A stretch of DNA of 64,000 nt from NCBI GenBank assembly GCA_002498365.1, contig DAHB01000003.1, positions 1-64,000 on the forward strand. Direction: 5' to 3'. A model generated the notes under the pieces. That model was given only the letters and a program-made list of their open reading frames with translations. It did no database searches and was not told where the DNA came from. Of the stretch, positions 55,034 to 64,000 are shown one piece after another. The translations under genes were made by a program, and so were the position numbers. The stretch's first letter is position 1, and the number at the start of each line of letters is the position of its first letter. The stretch comes from Methanomassiliicoccaceae archaeon UBA421 (GTDB lineage: Archaea > Thermoplasmatota > Thermoplasmata > Methanomassiliicoccales > Methanomethylophilaceae).

Positions 55034-55681
55034 TCAGCCCTTGAGCATTTTCCTGAGTTCGGCCATCTCCTTCCTCAGGCAGTCGAGTTCCCTTTCAAGG
55101 TCGTTGCAACGGTCTTTGACCGGGTCCGGTAGCTCGTTATGCTTCAGCTCGTCCTCGCATCCCGCGACGCCGGCCTTCCTGATGACCTTACCGGGAACTC
55201 CGACCACCGTGCATCCGCTGGGGACGTCCTTGAGGACGACGGAACCGGCGCCAATGCGTACCCTGTCCCCTATCTTTATGTCGCCCAGAACGGTGGCGTT
55301 GGCTCCCACCACCACACGGTTGCCGAGCGTGGGGTGCCTCTTGCCTTTGGAGAACGAGACGCCCCCGAGGGTCACGCCCTGATAGAGCACTACGTCGTCG
55401 CCTATCACCGCGGTCTCGCCTATCACCACGCCGGTGGCATGGTCGATGAAGAATCTCTTGCCTATCGTGGCACCCGGGTGTATGTCGCACCCGGTGAGCT
55501 GGTGGGCACGGTAGTTTATCTCGCGTGCTTCCTTGAGCTTTCCCTGGAGCCAAAGTGCATGGCTCTCCCTGTACATGGAAACGGCGTGCAGGCCGGTGTG
55601 AAATCTGACGGCGTCATCTTCGTCAAGGAGGGCAGGGTCTAGCTCCATCGCGGCCGCCAGGTCCTCGGGATCTATCATCAT
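55034..55681 (-). CDS. cysE: Serine O-acetyltransferase
   Basis: Acetylates serine for cysteine synthesis. It is 215 residues with left-handed beta-helix hexapeptides (GCDIHPGATIGKRFFIDH, VVIGETAVIGDDV, VGANATVLGDIKIGD). The core is the short type without the long N-terminal helical domain, and the C-terminus (about 180-215) ends in a charged coiled coil. Adjacent to cysS on the same strand and to a PAPS-reductase-like gene. Confidence 0.9.
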   Translation of the reverse strand: MMIDPEDLAAAMELDPALLDEDDAVRFHTGLHAVSMYRESHALWLQGKLKEAREINYRAHQLTGCDIHPGATIGKRFFIDHATGVVIGETAVIGDDVVLYQGVTLGGVSFSKGKRHPTLGNRVVVGANATVLGDIKIGDRVRIGAGSVVLKDVPSGCTVVGVPGKVIRKAGVAGCEDELKHNELPDPVKDRCNDLERELDCLRKEMAELRKMLKG

Positions 55682-55727
55682 GTCTCAAGGGTACGGATTC
55701 GATTTATTTATTACTCCCGTGTGTGCG

Positions 55728-57659
55728 TCACTGCTCAAAGTCTTTATCTGAGTCTTCGGAGAAGTTGGCCGACGGGCAGGGGCCGAAGCACTCTCTGCAG
55801 AATATGCATTCGTCCTCTCTTATCCTGACCTTCCCGTCCTCCATGAACAGGGCGCCGGGCTTGCATCTAGCGGCGCAAAGACCGCATCCGACGCACTGTT
55901 CCGCGCGCACTACTACCTGCCAAGCCTGATAGATGTGGTTTCTTGCGTCGTTCTCCACCTTGGCCTTGGAGGTGATCGCCCCCTCCCTGTATATCGTGAC
56001 GTAATTGGCGGAGACGTATTCGCCTTCGGGGTCCTCCTCGACCACCCATCCCAGCGCGTGGCAGAACGGCTTTACCTTCTTCAGATCGACCGGCCTGGAG
56101 AGGGCGGCCTCGATGCTGTATCCCATGGAGCACGGCGAATATCCTTCCTGTATGCGGATCCTTATCGGGCCATCTTCTCCTCCGGCGGTCTGCTTCGTGA
56201 TATCGGATACCTTTTTCCCCGTCACCCTCTCGACCTCCTCGCGTATGGACGCAGGGGCGTTCTTCCACCTCCACAGGCCGAATTTCTTCCACTCGGGAGG
56301 GAGCCCGCGGTCCTCAGCGTACTTGTCCAAGTATTCTTCCCATTGTGAATATCTTGCGCTTTTTCCTTCGATCGCATCGAACTCCGCAAGGTCCGATGCG
56401 GGGCAGAGGAAACATCCGATCCTGTCGAGGCCTCTGGTGTACCAGACGTTGAACGGCTCTCCCTTGCTGAATATGTAGAGCCAAACGTGCATCGCCGACC
56501 AGTTCTGTATCGGCGACGCCCCCAGCTGCCCCGGTGTCCAAGGATTCCTCCAGATCCGCGGCTTGGCGTTCCTGGCCTCCGATTCGTATTTCCTCTGTCC
56601 GATGAACGAGAGCACTCCGTCCGGGAAATTCCTGTTGATCGCTCCGACCGTCGGCCCGAGCTTGTTCGTCTTGCAGCACCACCTGTAGTCTTTGGAAGGA
56701 GGTCCGAAGTACACGAGGTTCCCGAAGAACGCGTCCGTGGGGGCCTTCTCTTCGATGAGCTTCAGGCCGTGCCTCTCCACGGTGTCGTGGACGAATTTCA
56801 CTGTCTCGTCGAACTCCAGGCCGGTGTCTACGAAGAGGACGGGCAGTTCAAGTCCCGCATCGAGCGTCAGGAGCAGGCAGGCCTGGCTGTCCTTTCCTCC
56901 TGAGAACGAGACGATGGCAGGAAGCCGGTTTTTCTCGATCGTGTTCTTTATGAAACCGACCGCTTCCTCCACCCTTTTTGCGATGATGCCCCTGTTGGCT
57001 TCGACGACCTCGTTCCAGTCGTGTTCCGCCGGCCGTTCGAGCAGTTCCTCGGGCTTGTACCATCTGGGTTTCACCGCCACGCCTTTACCGCCCACCATCT
57101 CCGCGGCGGGCATCTTGGCGCTTCCTGCCGCGACGACTTTGCCGTCCGCCGTGACGATCACCACCTCGTCGCCCGCCTTAACGTCAGGATGGGCGGAGCC
57201 GACTCCGGGCGCCATGAGATTCTTGCTTTCCTGGACAAATCTTACGGCACCGTCGTCGCAGACCACGAACCCTCTGCTGAGCACGCCTTCGAGGCGCATC
57301 GCGCCCTGCATCCTGAGTATGCATTTCCATCCTGCCCCCAGATCGAACCTCATGGTCGCGATGACAGTTCCGTCGCATACGACCTCGTCCATTCTGTCCA
57401 GGCCGGGGACCTTGTTGAGTATGACCACGTGCTTGTCGGGTATGACCGCCGTTCCTGCCCCTTCCCCGTAGGTCGCATCGATGACCGAACGGATGTTCTC
57501 TATGTCCTGGTCGAAGGCGGGCCGGGAGTCCGCAGGCGGCGTAAGCGCCACTTCGTCCGTCTGGGCGCCGCACACCGGACAGTTCTTGCTCTCCATTATC
57601 GGAAGGTTGCATGCCCCGCACCATCTGAGGTGGTTCTTTCCAAGTCTAACGGCCGCCAT
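55728..57659 (-). CDS. PAPS-reductase-family protein fused to zinc ribbon, PUA and ferredoxin domains
   Basis: A 643-residue multidomain protein. In order: zinc ribbon (CGAC/CPVC, residues 14-30); an uncharacterised part; PUA-like domain (about 125-205, AGDEVVIVTADGKVVAAG); PP-loop PAPS-reductase domain with SFSGGKDSQA (about 249-258) and the CCK and CFLC cysteines; and two 4Fe-4S motifs CVGCGLCAARC and CIFCRECFGPC near the end. Such proteins occur in methanogens. The PUA domain suggests an RNA substrate, so a thiolation role is as likely as assimilatory sulfate or sulfite chemistry. The ATG at 57657-57659 is chosen; a longer frame exists upstream. Confidence 0.82.
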   Translation of the reverse strand: MAAVRLGKNHLRWCGACNLPIMESKNCPVCGAQTDEVALTPPADSRPAFDQDIENIRSVIDATYGEGAGTAVIPDKHVVILNKVPGLDRMDEVVCDGTVIATMRFDLGAGWKCILRMQGAMRLEGVLSRGFVVCDDGAVRFVQESKNLMAPGVGSAHPDVKAGDEVVIVTADGKVVAAGSAKMPAAEMVGGKGVAVKPRWYKPEELLERPAEHDWNEVVEANRGIIAKRVEEAVGFIKNTIEKNRLPAIVSFSGGKDSQACLLLTLDAGLELPVLFVDTGLEFDETVKFVHDTVERHGLKLIEEKAPTDAFFGNLVYFGPPSKDYRWCCKTNKLGPTVGAINRNFPDGVLSFIGQRKYESEARNAKPRIWRNPWTPGQLGASPIQNWSAMHVWLYIFSKGEPFNVWYTRGLDRIGCFLCPASDLAEFDAIEGKSARYSQWEEYLDKYAEDRGLPPEWKKFGLWRWKNAPASIREEVERVTGKKVSDITKQTAGGEDGPIRIRIQEGYSPCSMGYSIEAALSRPVDLKKVKPFCHALGWVVEEDPEGEYVSANYVTIYREGAITSKAKVENDARNHIYQAWQVVVRAEQCVGCGLCAARCKPGALFMEDGKVRIREDECIFCRECFGPCPSANFSEDSDKDFEQ

Positions 57660-57927
57660 ATGTCCGACCAGTGCCGCGGTCGTATTAATTTGCTTTTGTC
57701 GCGGGACGGGGGCCCGGACGTCTCCCGCCCGCGCCCGGTCCGCCGGCCGAAGCGGGGACATCTGCGCGGATCTCTTTCATTCGGCCACATGAGGCCGGGT
57801 ACGGAGTAAGAAAAATTAGTTTTGATGTTTGCAAAGATAATTTAATGTATGTTATTATACATCAATGTACTTAATTTATTATACTAATACGCACTTGAAG
57901 GTTGCAAAAACATCTGGAGATGCCACT
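57660..57927. promoter_or_regulatory. Divergent intergenic region with a palindrome
   Basis: About 270 bases. The leftward promoter is probably an AT stretch at about 57684-57696 (AAATTAATACG on the minus strand). The rightward side is AT-rich, with TTAATTTATTATACTAAT at 57871-57888 as TATA candidate. ATGTATGTTATTATACAT at 57845-57862 is an inverted repeat (6-bp arms, 6-bp spacer) just upstream and could be an operator of the carrier gene. Confidence 0.5.
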
Positions 57928-59148
57928 ATGGAAAGCAACGCACCACAGTCGAAGAAACGATATGCGATACTCGTCGCGGGAATGATAGTACAGCTATGCG
58001 CCGGGGTCATCTACATGTGGGCGGTGTTCAAGGCGCCGGTGGCCGAATATCTGGAGAGGTCTCCGGCAGACATAGCCCTGGTGTCTTCGGTGATGCTGTC
58101 CGCTTTCGTGATAGGGATCCTTTTCGGGGGTATGCTGCAGGACAGGCTCGGACCCAAGCGCATCGCCGTGTTGGGCAGCCTGACCATGTCGGGGGGGATA
58201 CTGGCGACCTCGTTCGTAACTCCCGGCTCGGCCGACCTGATATTCCTGACGTACGGTATGGTCGGCGGACTCGGCGTGGGAATAGTATACTCGTGCACCG
58301 TGGCATGCGTACAGAAGTGGTTCCCCGACAGGCGCGGTTTCGCCACGGGGGCGATGGTCGGGTCTTTCGGATTCTCCCTCGTAATATTCTCGCCGCTGGC
58401 CAACAGTCTGCTCTCGGACGTCGGCGTGCCGGAGACGTTCATGATATTCGGCGCCGCGTTCATGGCCATATGCGTGGCCTCTTCCCTGGTCCTGGCGAAC
58501 CCCCCCGCAGGATACACCGTCCCCGGGGCCACCGCCAAAAGGAACACGGAGCAGAGGCAGTACACGCCGCGGGAGATGCTCGGCACCCGCACGTTCTATC
58601 TGATAGCTCTTTCGCTGTTCTTCGTGCTCCCTTCGTACTTCATACTGAACCCGCAGCTCGTCACCCTTGCGACGGAGCGCGGTCTGGCCGATTACGCCGT
58701 CACCGGCGTGATGATAACCGGGCTGTTCAGCGCCACAGGGCGCCTTCTGATAACCTGGCTTTCCGACAGGGCGGGACGTGTCTTCGCCTTGTTCCTCATA
58801 ATAGCGATGACGGCCGCGGGCACGGTGACCTTGATATTCGCCAACGGGGCGCTGTTCCTCGTCTGCGTCGCGGTGGTCTCGCTGGCTTTCGGAGGGGCCT
58901 CGGGAACCTATGCGGCGGTGACGGCGGACCACTTCGGAACGAAGAACATGGGCACCAACTACGGCCTCGTGACGCTGGGTTTCGGAGCCTCCGCGCTTCT
59001 GTTCCCGTTCCTTTCCAAGGTCCTGTCGGATTCCGGGGACCTTACGCCCGCGTTCACCGTCGCGGCGGCCACATGCGCGGCGGCGTTCGTTCTGGTGCTC
59101 CTGCTGAGGATGTCCGACAGGAAGGCGGCCACCGGCGAAAGCACGTGA
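57928..59148 (+). CDS. MFS carrier of the oxalate/formate antiporter (OFA) family
   Basis: A 406-residue protein with twelve hydrophobic segments. MFS motif GGMLQDRLGPKRIAVLG between segments 2 and 3 and the OFA-like GVIYMWAVFKAPVAEYL are visible. OxlT relatives exchange mono- or dicarboxylates; the substrate may be formate, lactate or another organic acid. The ATG at 57928 is preferred over a longer frame at 57865 that lacks a ribosome site. Confidence 0.82.
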   Translation: MESNAPQSKKRYAILVAGMIVQLCAGVIYMWAVFKAPVAEYLERSPADIALVSSVMLSAFVIGILFGGMLQDRLGPKRIAVLGSLTMSGGILATSFVTPGSADLIFLTYGMVGGLGVGIVYSCTVACVQKWFPDRRGFATGAMVGSFGFSLVIFSPLANSLLSDVGVPETFMIFGAAFMAICVASSLVLANPPAGYTVPGATAKRNTEQRQYTPREMLGTRTFYLIALSLFFVLPSYFILNPQLVTLATERGLADYAVTGVMITGLFSATGRLLITWLSDRAGRVFALFLIIAMTAAGTVTLIFANGALFLVCVAVVSLAFGGASGTYAAVTADHFGTKNMGTNYGLVTLGFGASALLFPFLSKVLSDSGDLTPAFTVAAATCAAAFVLVLLLRMSDRKAATGEST

Positions 59149-59198
59149 ACGTTAACGTTAATAGTCAAAAACGTCGTGCAGTGGGAGAAGGTACCGCG

Positions 59199-60404
59199 AT
59201 GAGGAAGATAATAAGGGCTTCGAGAAGGTCGATGGGGATGGACTACGCCATACGCGAGGTCAACGTCCCGGCCGAGGAGGCCGAAAAGGCGGGCAAAAAA
59301 TTAATCGGCCTCAACATAGGCGACCCCAACAAGTGGGACTTTCAAACGCCCGAGTACTTCAAGGAGAAGCTCAGAAGAGCGGTGGACGAGACAGATAACG
59401 GATACGGCAACTCCCAGGGCAATTTGGACTTCAGAGAGGCGATCGTCGATCGAGAGTACGAGAAGCACGGGGTCCGCATCACCTCCGAAGACGTCTACGT
59501 AAGCGCAGGCGTCAGCGAAGGCATCAACGCCCTCATGGGCACGCTGCTCGAGCCGGGGGACGAGGTCCTGATACCCGGCCCCGGTTATCCCTCCTACGCC
59601 CAGTACATAGGGTTCTACGAGGGGCGCACCGTTCCTTACAGGCAGATCGAGGAAGAGGAATGGGCCCCGGACGTGGATATGATACGGAAGAGGATCACCA
59701 ACCGCACAAAGGCGCTCGTGATGATCAACCCGAACAACCCCACCGGCGCGGAATACGAGAGGAAGGACATCAAAGAGATAGGGGACCTGTGCGCCGAGTA
59801 CCAGATACCGCTGATCTCCGACGAGATATACGACAAACTGGCGTTCGACGGGGACTTCTTCTCCGCTTCGAGGCTGAAAAGCGATGTGCCCAGGATAATA
59901 ATGAACGGTTTCTCCAAGGTCAACCTCATGCCCGGCTGGAGGGTCGGATACTTTTACATAATGGACGACACCGGCCTCATGGACGAGATACGCGAAGGGG
60001 TCATGAAACAGTTCAGGGCGCGCATATGCTCCAATGTGCCGTGCCAGGAGGCGGCCAAGGCATCGCTTCAGGGACCTCAGGACTACATCGAGGATATGAA
60101 CCGCAAGCTGAAGAAGCGCGCCGATTTCTCATACAAGAGGCTCAACGAGATCGACGGCATCGAGACCAGAAGGGCGCACGGAGCGCTTTACATGTTCCCG
60201 CACGTGGACCTCAGGGGACGCTGGAAGTCCGACAAGGACTTCGTACTGGACCTCATCAAAGAGGAAGGAGTGGTCCTCGTACACGGCTCAGGGTTCTGCA
60301 AGGAGTTCGGGAACGACCATTTCAGGACCATACTCCTGCCTCCGCTGGAAACACTGGAAGAAGCCTACGACAAACTGGAAAAGTTCATGGCCAGGCACCA
60401 GTGA
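59199..60404 (+). CDS. Class I/II aminotransferase (alanine/aspartate type)
   Basis: PLP enzyme of 401 residues. GYGNSQGNLDFREAI, NPNNPTGAEY, the PLP Lys in FSKVNLMPGWRVGY and the Arg near the C-terminus (FRTILLPP) are visible. The closest named types are archaeal alanine or aromatic aminotransferases; exact amino donor unknown. The ATG at 59199-59201 has GGGAGAAGG upstream. Fifty bases after the carrier gene, possibly co-transcribed. Confidence 0.88.
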   Translation: MRKIIRASRRSMGMDYAIREVNVPAEEAEKAGKKLIGLNIGDPNKWDFQTPEYFKEKLRRAVDETDNGYGNSQGNLDFREAIVDREYEKHGVRITSEDVYVSAGVSEGINALMGTLLEPGDEVLIPGPGYPSYAQYIGFYEGRTVPYRQIEEEEWAPDVDMIRKRITNRTKALVMINPNNPTGAEYERKDIKEIGDLCAEYQIPLISDEIYDKLAFDGDFFSASRLKSDVPRIIMNGFSKVNLMPGWRVGYFYIMDDTGLMDEIREGVMKQFRARICSNVPCQEAAKASLQGPQDYIEDMNRKLKKRADFSYKRLNEIDGIETRRAHGALYMFPHVDLRGRWKSDKDFVLDLIKEEGVVLVHGSGFCKEFGNDHFRTILLPPLETLEEAYDKLEKFMARHQ

Positions 60405-60529
60405 GGATCCGGGGCCGCGGCATTCGGAGGACGCGCGGAACGCCCGATGCCGCGTCCGTTGTTTCAACGAAAGGCGGTCGATGCGATGCGCACGGTCTTG
60501 TTGAAATACACGTAATACGTTCGATTCCT

Positions 60530-61054
60530 ATGGACTTCACCGAGATTGCCGAGAAGAGGCAGAGCTGTCGTTCGTACGGTCCCGCGAGGACCGTGGAGAA
60601 GGAGAAGCTGGACGCCTGTCTGGAGGCCGCGAGGCTCGCGCCTTCCGCGTGTAACGCGCAACCCTTCACCATGTACGCCGTCACGGGGGACAAGGCGAAG
60701 GAGCTCTCTGACCACAAGAACTCCGGGATGGGAAAGTTCGTCGAGGACTGTTCCACCTTTGTCGTCTTCGTGGAAGACAGCTACAGCGCAATGGCGAAGA
60801 CAGGGTCCGTGCTGACGGGCCTGGATTACAGGTCGATAGACGTCGGCATAGCGTGCGCGTACCTGACGGCAGAGGCCACGGAACAGGCCCTCGACACATG
60901 CATAATGGCTTACTTCAGCAATAAGAAGGTCCAGGAGGTCCTTGGGACAAGGAAGAAGGTAATGCTCGTCGTGTCTTTCGGATACCGCAAGGCCGACGAC
61001 CCCCAGAGGCCCAAGAAAAGAAAGTCCATGGACGAGATCGTCAAAAAGATGTGA
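60530..61054 (+). CDS. Nitroreductase-family flavoprotein
   Basis: FMN enzyme of 174 residues with the signature RQSCRSYGP (about 10-18), LAPSACNAQPF (about 36-46) and a C-terminal FGYRKADDPQRPKKR typical of the short nitroreductases. ATG at 60530. Such proteins act on nitro compounds or as NAD(P)H oxidoreductases; the role is not known here. Upstream 60405-60529 contains no gene. Confidence 0.85.
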   Translation: MDFTEIAEKRQSCRSYGPARTVEKEKLDACLEAARLAPSACNAQPFTMYAVTGDKAKELSDHKNSGMGKFVEDCSTFVVFVEDSYSAMAKTGSVLTGLDYRSIDVGIACAYLTAEATEQALDTCIMAYFSNKKVQEVLGTRKKVMLVVSFGYRKADDPQRPKKRKSMDEIVKKM

Positions 61055-61278
61055 GGTCCCCGCCCCGGTCCGGGAGAGGACGGACTCACCGGAAGGCGCA
61101 TAGATCTATCTCGACGGCCGTTTTTCATCTTCGGAGGGCTCGAACGTCCGGCGCGTCTCTTCGGACGACGACCGGAGGGCAGTTGGTCAAGAGAGTTTAA
61201 ATAACAGTCAATGCTAAACCGCCTGAAATATACGGGTCCTTTGTTTTGCGGGCTTTTAATATTTAGGAATAAAGGATC
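61055..61278. promoter_or_regulatory. Promoter region of the DEAD-box helicase
   Basis: GC-rich first half with no feature. In the second half TTTAAATA at 61196-61203 could give a leader of about 50 nt, and TTTTAATATTT at 61252-61262 could give a leaderless message at ATG 61279. No ribosome site is evident. Cold-regulated helicase genes often have leaders, so the leader may be meaningful. Confidence 0.4.
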
Positions 61279-62802
61279 ATGACAGGTTTTGAAGATTTAG
61301 GATTGGACGTAACACTTTTGAAAGCAATATCGGACATGGGCTGGAACCTGCCCACTCCGATCCAGACCGAAGCGGTGCCCGCCGGTCTTGCGGGAAGGGA
61401 CATATTCGCCCAGGCGCAGACGGGGACCGGAAAGACGGGAACCTATGCGCTGATCATCATGGGGCGCACCGAGTCCGGGTCAAAAAAACCCACCTCGTTG
61501 GTACTGGCTCCCACGAGGGAGCTTGCTACCCAGGTGGAGAACGAGATTTACAAGCTTTCCAAATACACAGGGCACAGGAGCATCTCCATCTACGGAGGGG
61601 CGAGCATAGGCGACCAGACCTACGGGCTCAGGAAAGGTGTCGACATCGTCGTAGGGACTCCTGGAAGGCTCAAGGACATGATCACACGCGGAGCGCTGGA
61701 CCTTTCGGAGATAACCGAAGTTGTCCTTGATGAGGCGGACCGCATGCTGGACATGGGATTCGCCGACGAACTCGATTTCATAATGGACGCCGTTCCCAAG
61801 GACAGGCACACCCTCCTCTTCTCGGCCACGATGGCCGAAAGCATAAAACGCATCGCGTTCAACAGGATGCAGGACCCGATGGAGATCAGCGTATCCAGGG
61901 ACGAGCCGGTGTCGGACCTCGTCACCCAGTACTGGATACCTATGTCCAGGGGGGCCAAGATGGAGAGGCTGGAATCGATCCTCACCAACGGGTGCCCCAA
62001 GACAGTCGTTTTCTGCCAGACAAAGAAGATGGTCGACACGCTTGCGGACGAGATGTACCAGAGGATCAAGGTCGGCACCCTTCACGGGGACATGCCCCAG
62101 GCCAAGAGGGAAAGGACGATACGGAGCTTCAGGAACAACCGCTTCCAGGCACTGATAGCGACAGACGTCGCCGCAAGGGGACTGGACATCAACAACATAG
62201 ATCTCGTCGTGAATTACGACGTGCCGATGGACTCCGAGAACTACCTTCACAGGATCGGACGCACGGGACGCGCCGGAAAAGAAGGTATCGCCGTTTCGTT
62301 CGTAACGAAACAGGAAGAGTACCACATAAGGCAGTACGAAAGGGAGACGGGCAAGAAGATACTCAAGGTCAGGGCCGATGAGATGCCCTCCGCAGGCACG
62401 ATGGTCATAGAGGACCAGGTCAGGGCCCCGGCTAAGGCTCAGAGGCAGTTCGCCACCGTCCCGATCAACGATACGAAGAAACCCGTCAGGCCGGTTATAG
62501 CCACCACCGAAGACGGGAAGAAGATGGTGGTCCTGCAGATCAACCTGGGACGCGACGACGGCTTCAGCAAGACCCAGATATCGGACCTGGTAAAACGCGT
62601 GGGGAAGCTGGAGGACGTTTTCGTCGGAAATGTGGGGCTGGGAAGGTCAAAATCCTTCATCGAGATCCGCGAGGACAGGAGCGACCGCACGATGGCGACC
62701 ATGTCCGAATACCTCCACAAGAAGAAAGAGGTCCTGATGGAGCCCGCGGACAAGAAGCCCAAATACCAGGAGAAGAAGCACAAGAGCTACGGTCAGTACT
62801 GA
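61279..62802 (+). CDS. DEAD-box RNA helicase with DbpA-like RNA-binding domain
   Basis: ATP-dependent RNA helicase of 507 residues. Q-motif region, AQTGTGKT (about 47-54), PTRELA, DEAD, SAT, and the C-terminal RecA domain ending HRIGRTGRAG are intact. After a linker, about 410-485 resemble the DbpA C-terminal RNA-binding fold (VVLQINLGRDDG). A basic tail follows. Likely works in ribosome assembly or RNA decay. A T-run (62825-62832) serves as terminator. Confidence 0.93.
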   Translation: MTGFEDLGLDVTLLKAISDMGWNLPTPIQTEAVPAGLAGRDIFAQAQTGTGKTGTYALIIMGRTESGSKKPTSLVLAPTRELATQVENEIYKLSKYTGHRSISIYGGASIGDQTYGLRKGVDIVVGTPGRLKDMITRGALDLSEITEVVLDEADRMLDMGFADELDFIMDAVPKDRHTLLFSATMAESIKRIAFNRMQDPMEISVSRDEPVSDLVTQYWIPMSRGAKMERLESILTNGCPKTVVFCQTKKMVDTLADEMYQRIKVGTLHGDMPQAKRERTIRSFRNNRFQALIATDVAARGLDINNIDLVVNYDVPMDSENYLHRIGRTGRAGKEGIAVSFVTKQEEYHIRQYERETGKKILKVRADEMPSAGTMVIEDQVRAPAKAQRQFATVPINDTKKPVRPVIATTEDGKKMVVLQINLGRDDGFSKTQISDLVKRVGKLEDVFVGNVGLGRSKSFIEIREDRSDRTMATMSEYLHKKKEVLMEPADKKPKYQEKKHKSYGQY

Positions 62803-62824
62803 CCGCCGGCTCTTTCCCATCTTC

Positions 62825-62832
62825 TTTTTTTT
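62825..62832 (+). terminator. T-run terminator after the helicase gene
   Basis: Eight Ts beginning 23 nt after the helicase stop, with no long stem before them. Consistent with archaeal oligo-T termination. Confidence 0.45.
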
Positions 62833-62908
62833 ATGTTCATAGGGCCGCACGGCGACCCGGCACGAAAAACGGCAAAGCCCTGCCGGACCGTCCGGAGAGC
62901 GCCGTCTG

Positions 62909-62946
62909 AAAAAATTCGTCAGCCATAGGGAAATCTTCCCTATGGC
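62909..62946 (-). terminator. Hairpin and T-run terminator after ribH
   Basis: Inverted repeat with 11-bp arms (62922-62932 and 62936-62946, GCCATAGGGAA/TTCCCTATGGC) and a 3-nt loop. On the minus strand it is followed by TGACGAA and six Ts (62914-62909). It lies 9 nt after the ribH stop. Confidence 0.75.
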
Positions 62947-62954
62947 ATGAATGT

Positions 62955-63371
62955 TTAGACCCTCTCGAGCCTCTGGAGCATCTTGACGACCGAGTCGACG
63001 GCGTCGCGTCCCTTTTCGATCCTGTCCATGGCCTGGAGCTGCGTCTCGCCGGGCCCGGACACTCCGAGGGCGATGGGCTTGTTGTAGTCCAGCGACAGGT
63101 CGGTGATCTTCCTCGCCGCTTGGGCGATTATGACCTGGTCGTGGTCCGTCTCGCCTTTAATAACGGCTCCGATGGTGATCACCGCGTCGATGTCGTCCTG
63201 CTCTGCCAGCTTTTTGACCGCCAGAGGCATGTCGTAAACGCCGGGGACGAATATCTCCTTGGTTATCTTCACGCCCAAGAACTCTGCCTCGGCCTTTGCC
63301 CTCTCGATCATCATCGATGTGACGTCGAAGTTGAACTCGGCGGCCACCATCCCAATCCTGTACTCTTTCAT
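62955..63371 (-). CDS. ribH: 6,7-dimethyl-8-ribityllumazine synthase
   Basis: Condenses the pyrimidine amine with dihydroxybutanone phosphate to lumazine. The 138 residues show AAEFNFDVTSMMIERA (about 11-26), PGVYDMPLAVKKLA, and the GAVIKGETDHDQVI stretch with the catalytic His. Shorter and archaeal in character. It follows ribC by 4 nt. Riboflavin feeds FAD, FMN and the deazaflavin F420 side of methanogen metabolism. Confidence 0.93.
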   Translation of the reverse strand: MKEYRIGMVAAEFNFDVTSMMIERAKAEAEFLGVKITKEIFVPGVYDMPLAVKKLAEQDDIDAVITIGAVIKGETDHDQVIIAQAARKITDLSLDYNKPIALGVSGPGETQLQAMDRIEKGRDAVDSVVKMLQRLERV

Positions 63372-63375
63372 TTTT

Positions 63376-64000
<625 letters not shown>

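Noticed and set aside
57996..59198. Long open frame running through the MFS gene in another frame and joined to the aminotransferase.
   Set aside because: Its translation is Arg/Gly-rich and without family resemblance; a GC-rich shadow of the carrier gene. Only the aminotransferase part from 59199 is real.

Overview
The window looks like a chromosome segment of a methyl-reducing methanogenic archaeon of the order Methanomassiliicoccales (Thermoplasmatota). Three things point there: a trimethylamine methyltransferase gene (mttB) interrupted by an in-frame amber codon, next to its corrinoid protein and a permease; a complete coenzyme F430 (cfb) operon; and archaeal genes such as Orc1/Cdc6, the RFC small subunit, CfbC/D and archaeal-type riboflavin synthase. 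None of the roughly 55 complete genes appears to end in TAG; all end in TGA or TAA. This fits an organism that reads UAG as pyrrolysine. No pyl genes, rRNA, tRNA, CRISPR array or insertion sequence were recognised.

Layout. 1-4.2 kb: an AT-rich leader, then the trimethylamine operon mttC, permease, two small genes and mttB, closed by a hairpin terminator. 4.4-17.2 kb: a cobalamin and cobalt block. On the minus strand are cbiD, cbiG (itself crossed by an in-frame TAG), a cbiJ-cbiE-cbiT triple fusion and cbiA. On the plus strand are cbiL, cbiF, cbiH, cbiC, then the metal ECF transporter cbiM, cbiN, cbiQ, cbiO, cbiO. 17.2-19.1 kb: a pirin and an RsuA-type pseudouridine synthase. 19.2-24.4 kb: the F430 operon cfbC, cfbA, cfbE, cfbD, cfbB. 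A 17-bp palindrome (core TGGAT-N5-ATCCA) sits at the promoters of cbiD, cbiL, cbiM and cfbC, so corrin synthesis, metal uptake and F430 synthesis probably share one regulator.

24.4-32.3 kb (minus strand): a four-gene operon of an Hsp70-VWA fusion, a 1003-residue scaffold with a J-like N-terminus, zinc ribbons and beta domains, a zinc-ribbon GTPase and a lidless Hsp70. This is the best candidate for an undescribed system. 32.4-34.9 kb: an ArsR/SmtB regulator, an HMA metallochaperone and a P1B ATPase, with tandem operators. 34.9-46.7 kb: paired SMR transporters, five Sel1-repeat proteins, a rubredoxin too short for routine ORF calls, an MFS exporter, two HAD phosphatases, PdxS and formate-tetrahydrofolate ligase. 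46.7-64 kb: a GcvH-like protein with a phenylacetate-CoA-ligase-like enzyme, RfcS, a NIF3-like protein, Orc1/Cdc6, a TtuA-type thiolase, radical SAM, CysS, CysE, a PAPS-reductase/ferredoxin fusion, an OFA-type MFS carrier, an aminotransferase, a nitroreductase, a DEAD-box helicase and ribC-ribH.

How the parts connect: the methyltransferase system needs corrinoid and methyl-CoM reductase needs F430. Both tetrapyrroles start from sirohydrochlorin and need Co or Ni. The 4-24 kb block therefore makes and metallates the cofactors used by the methylotrophic methanogenesis encoded at the left end.
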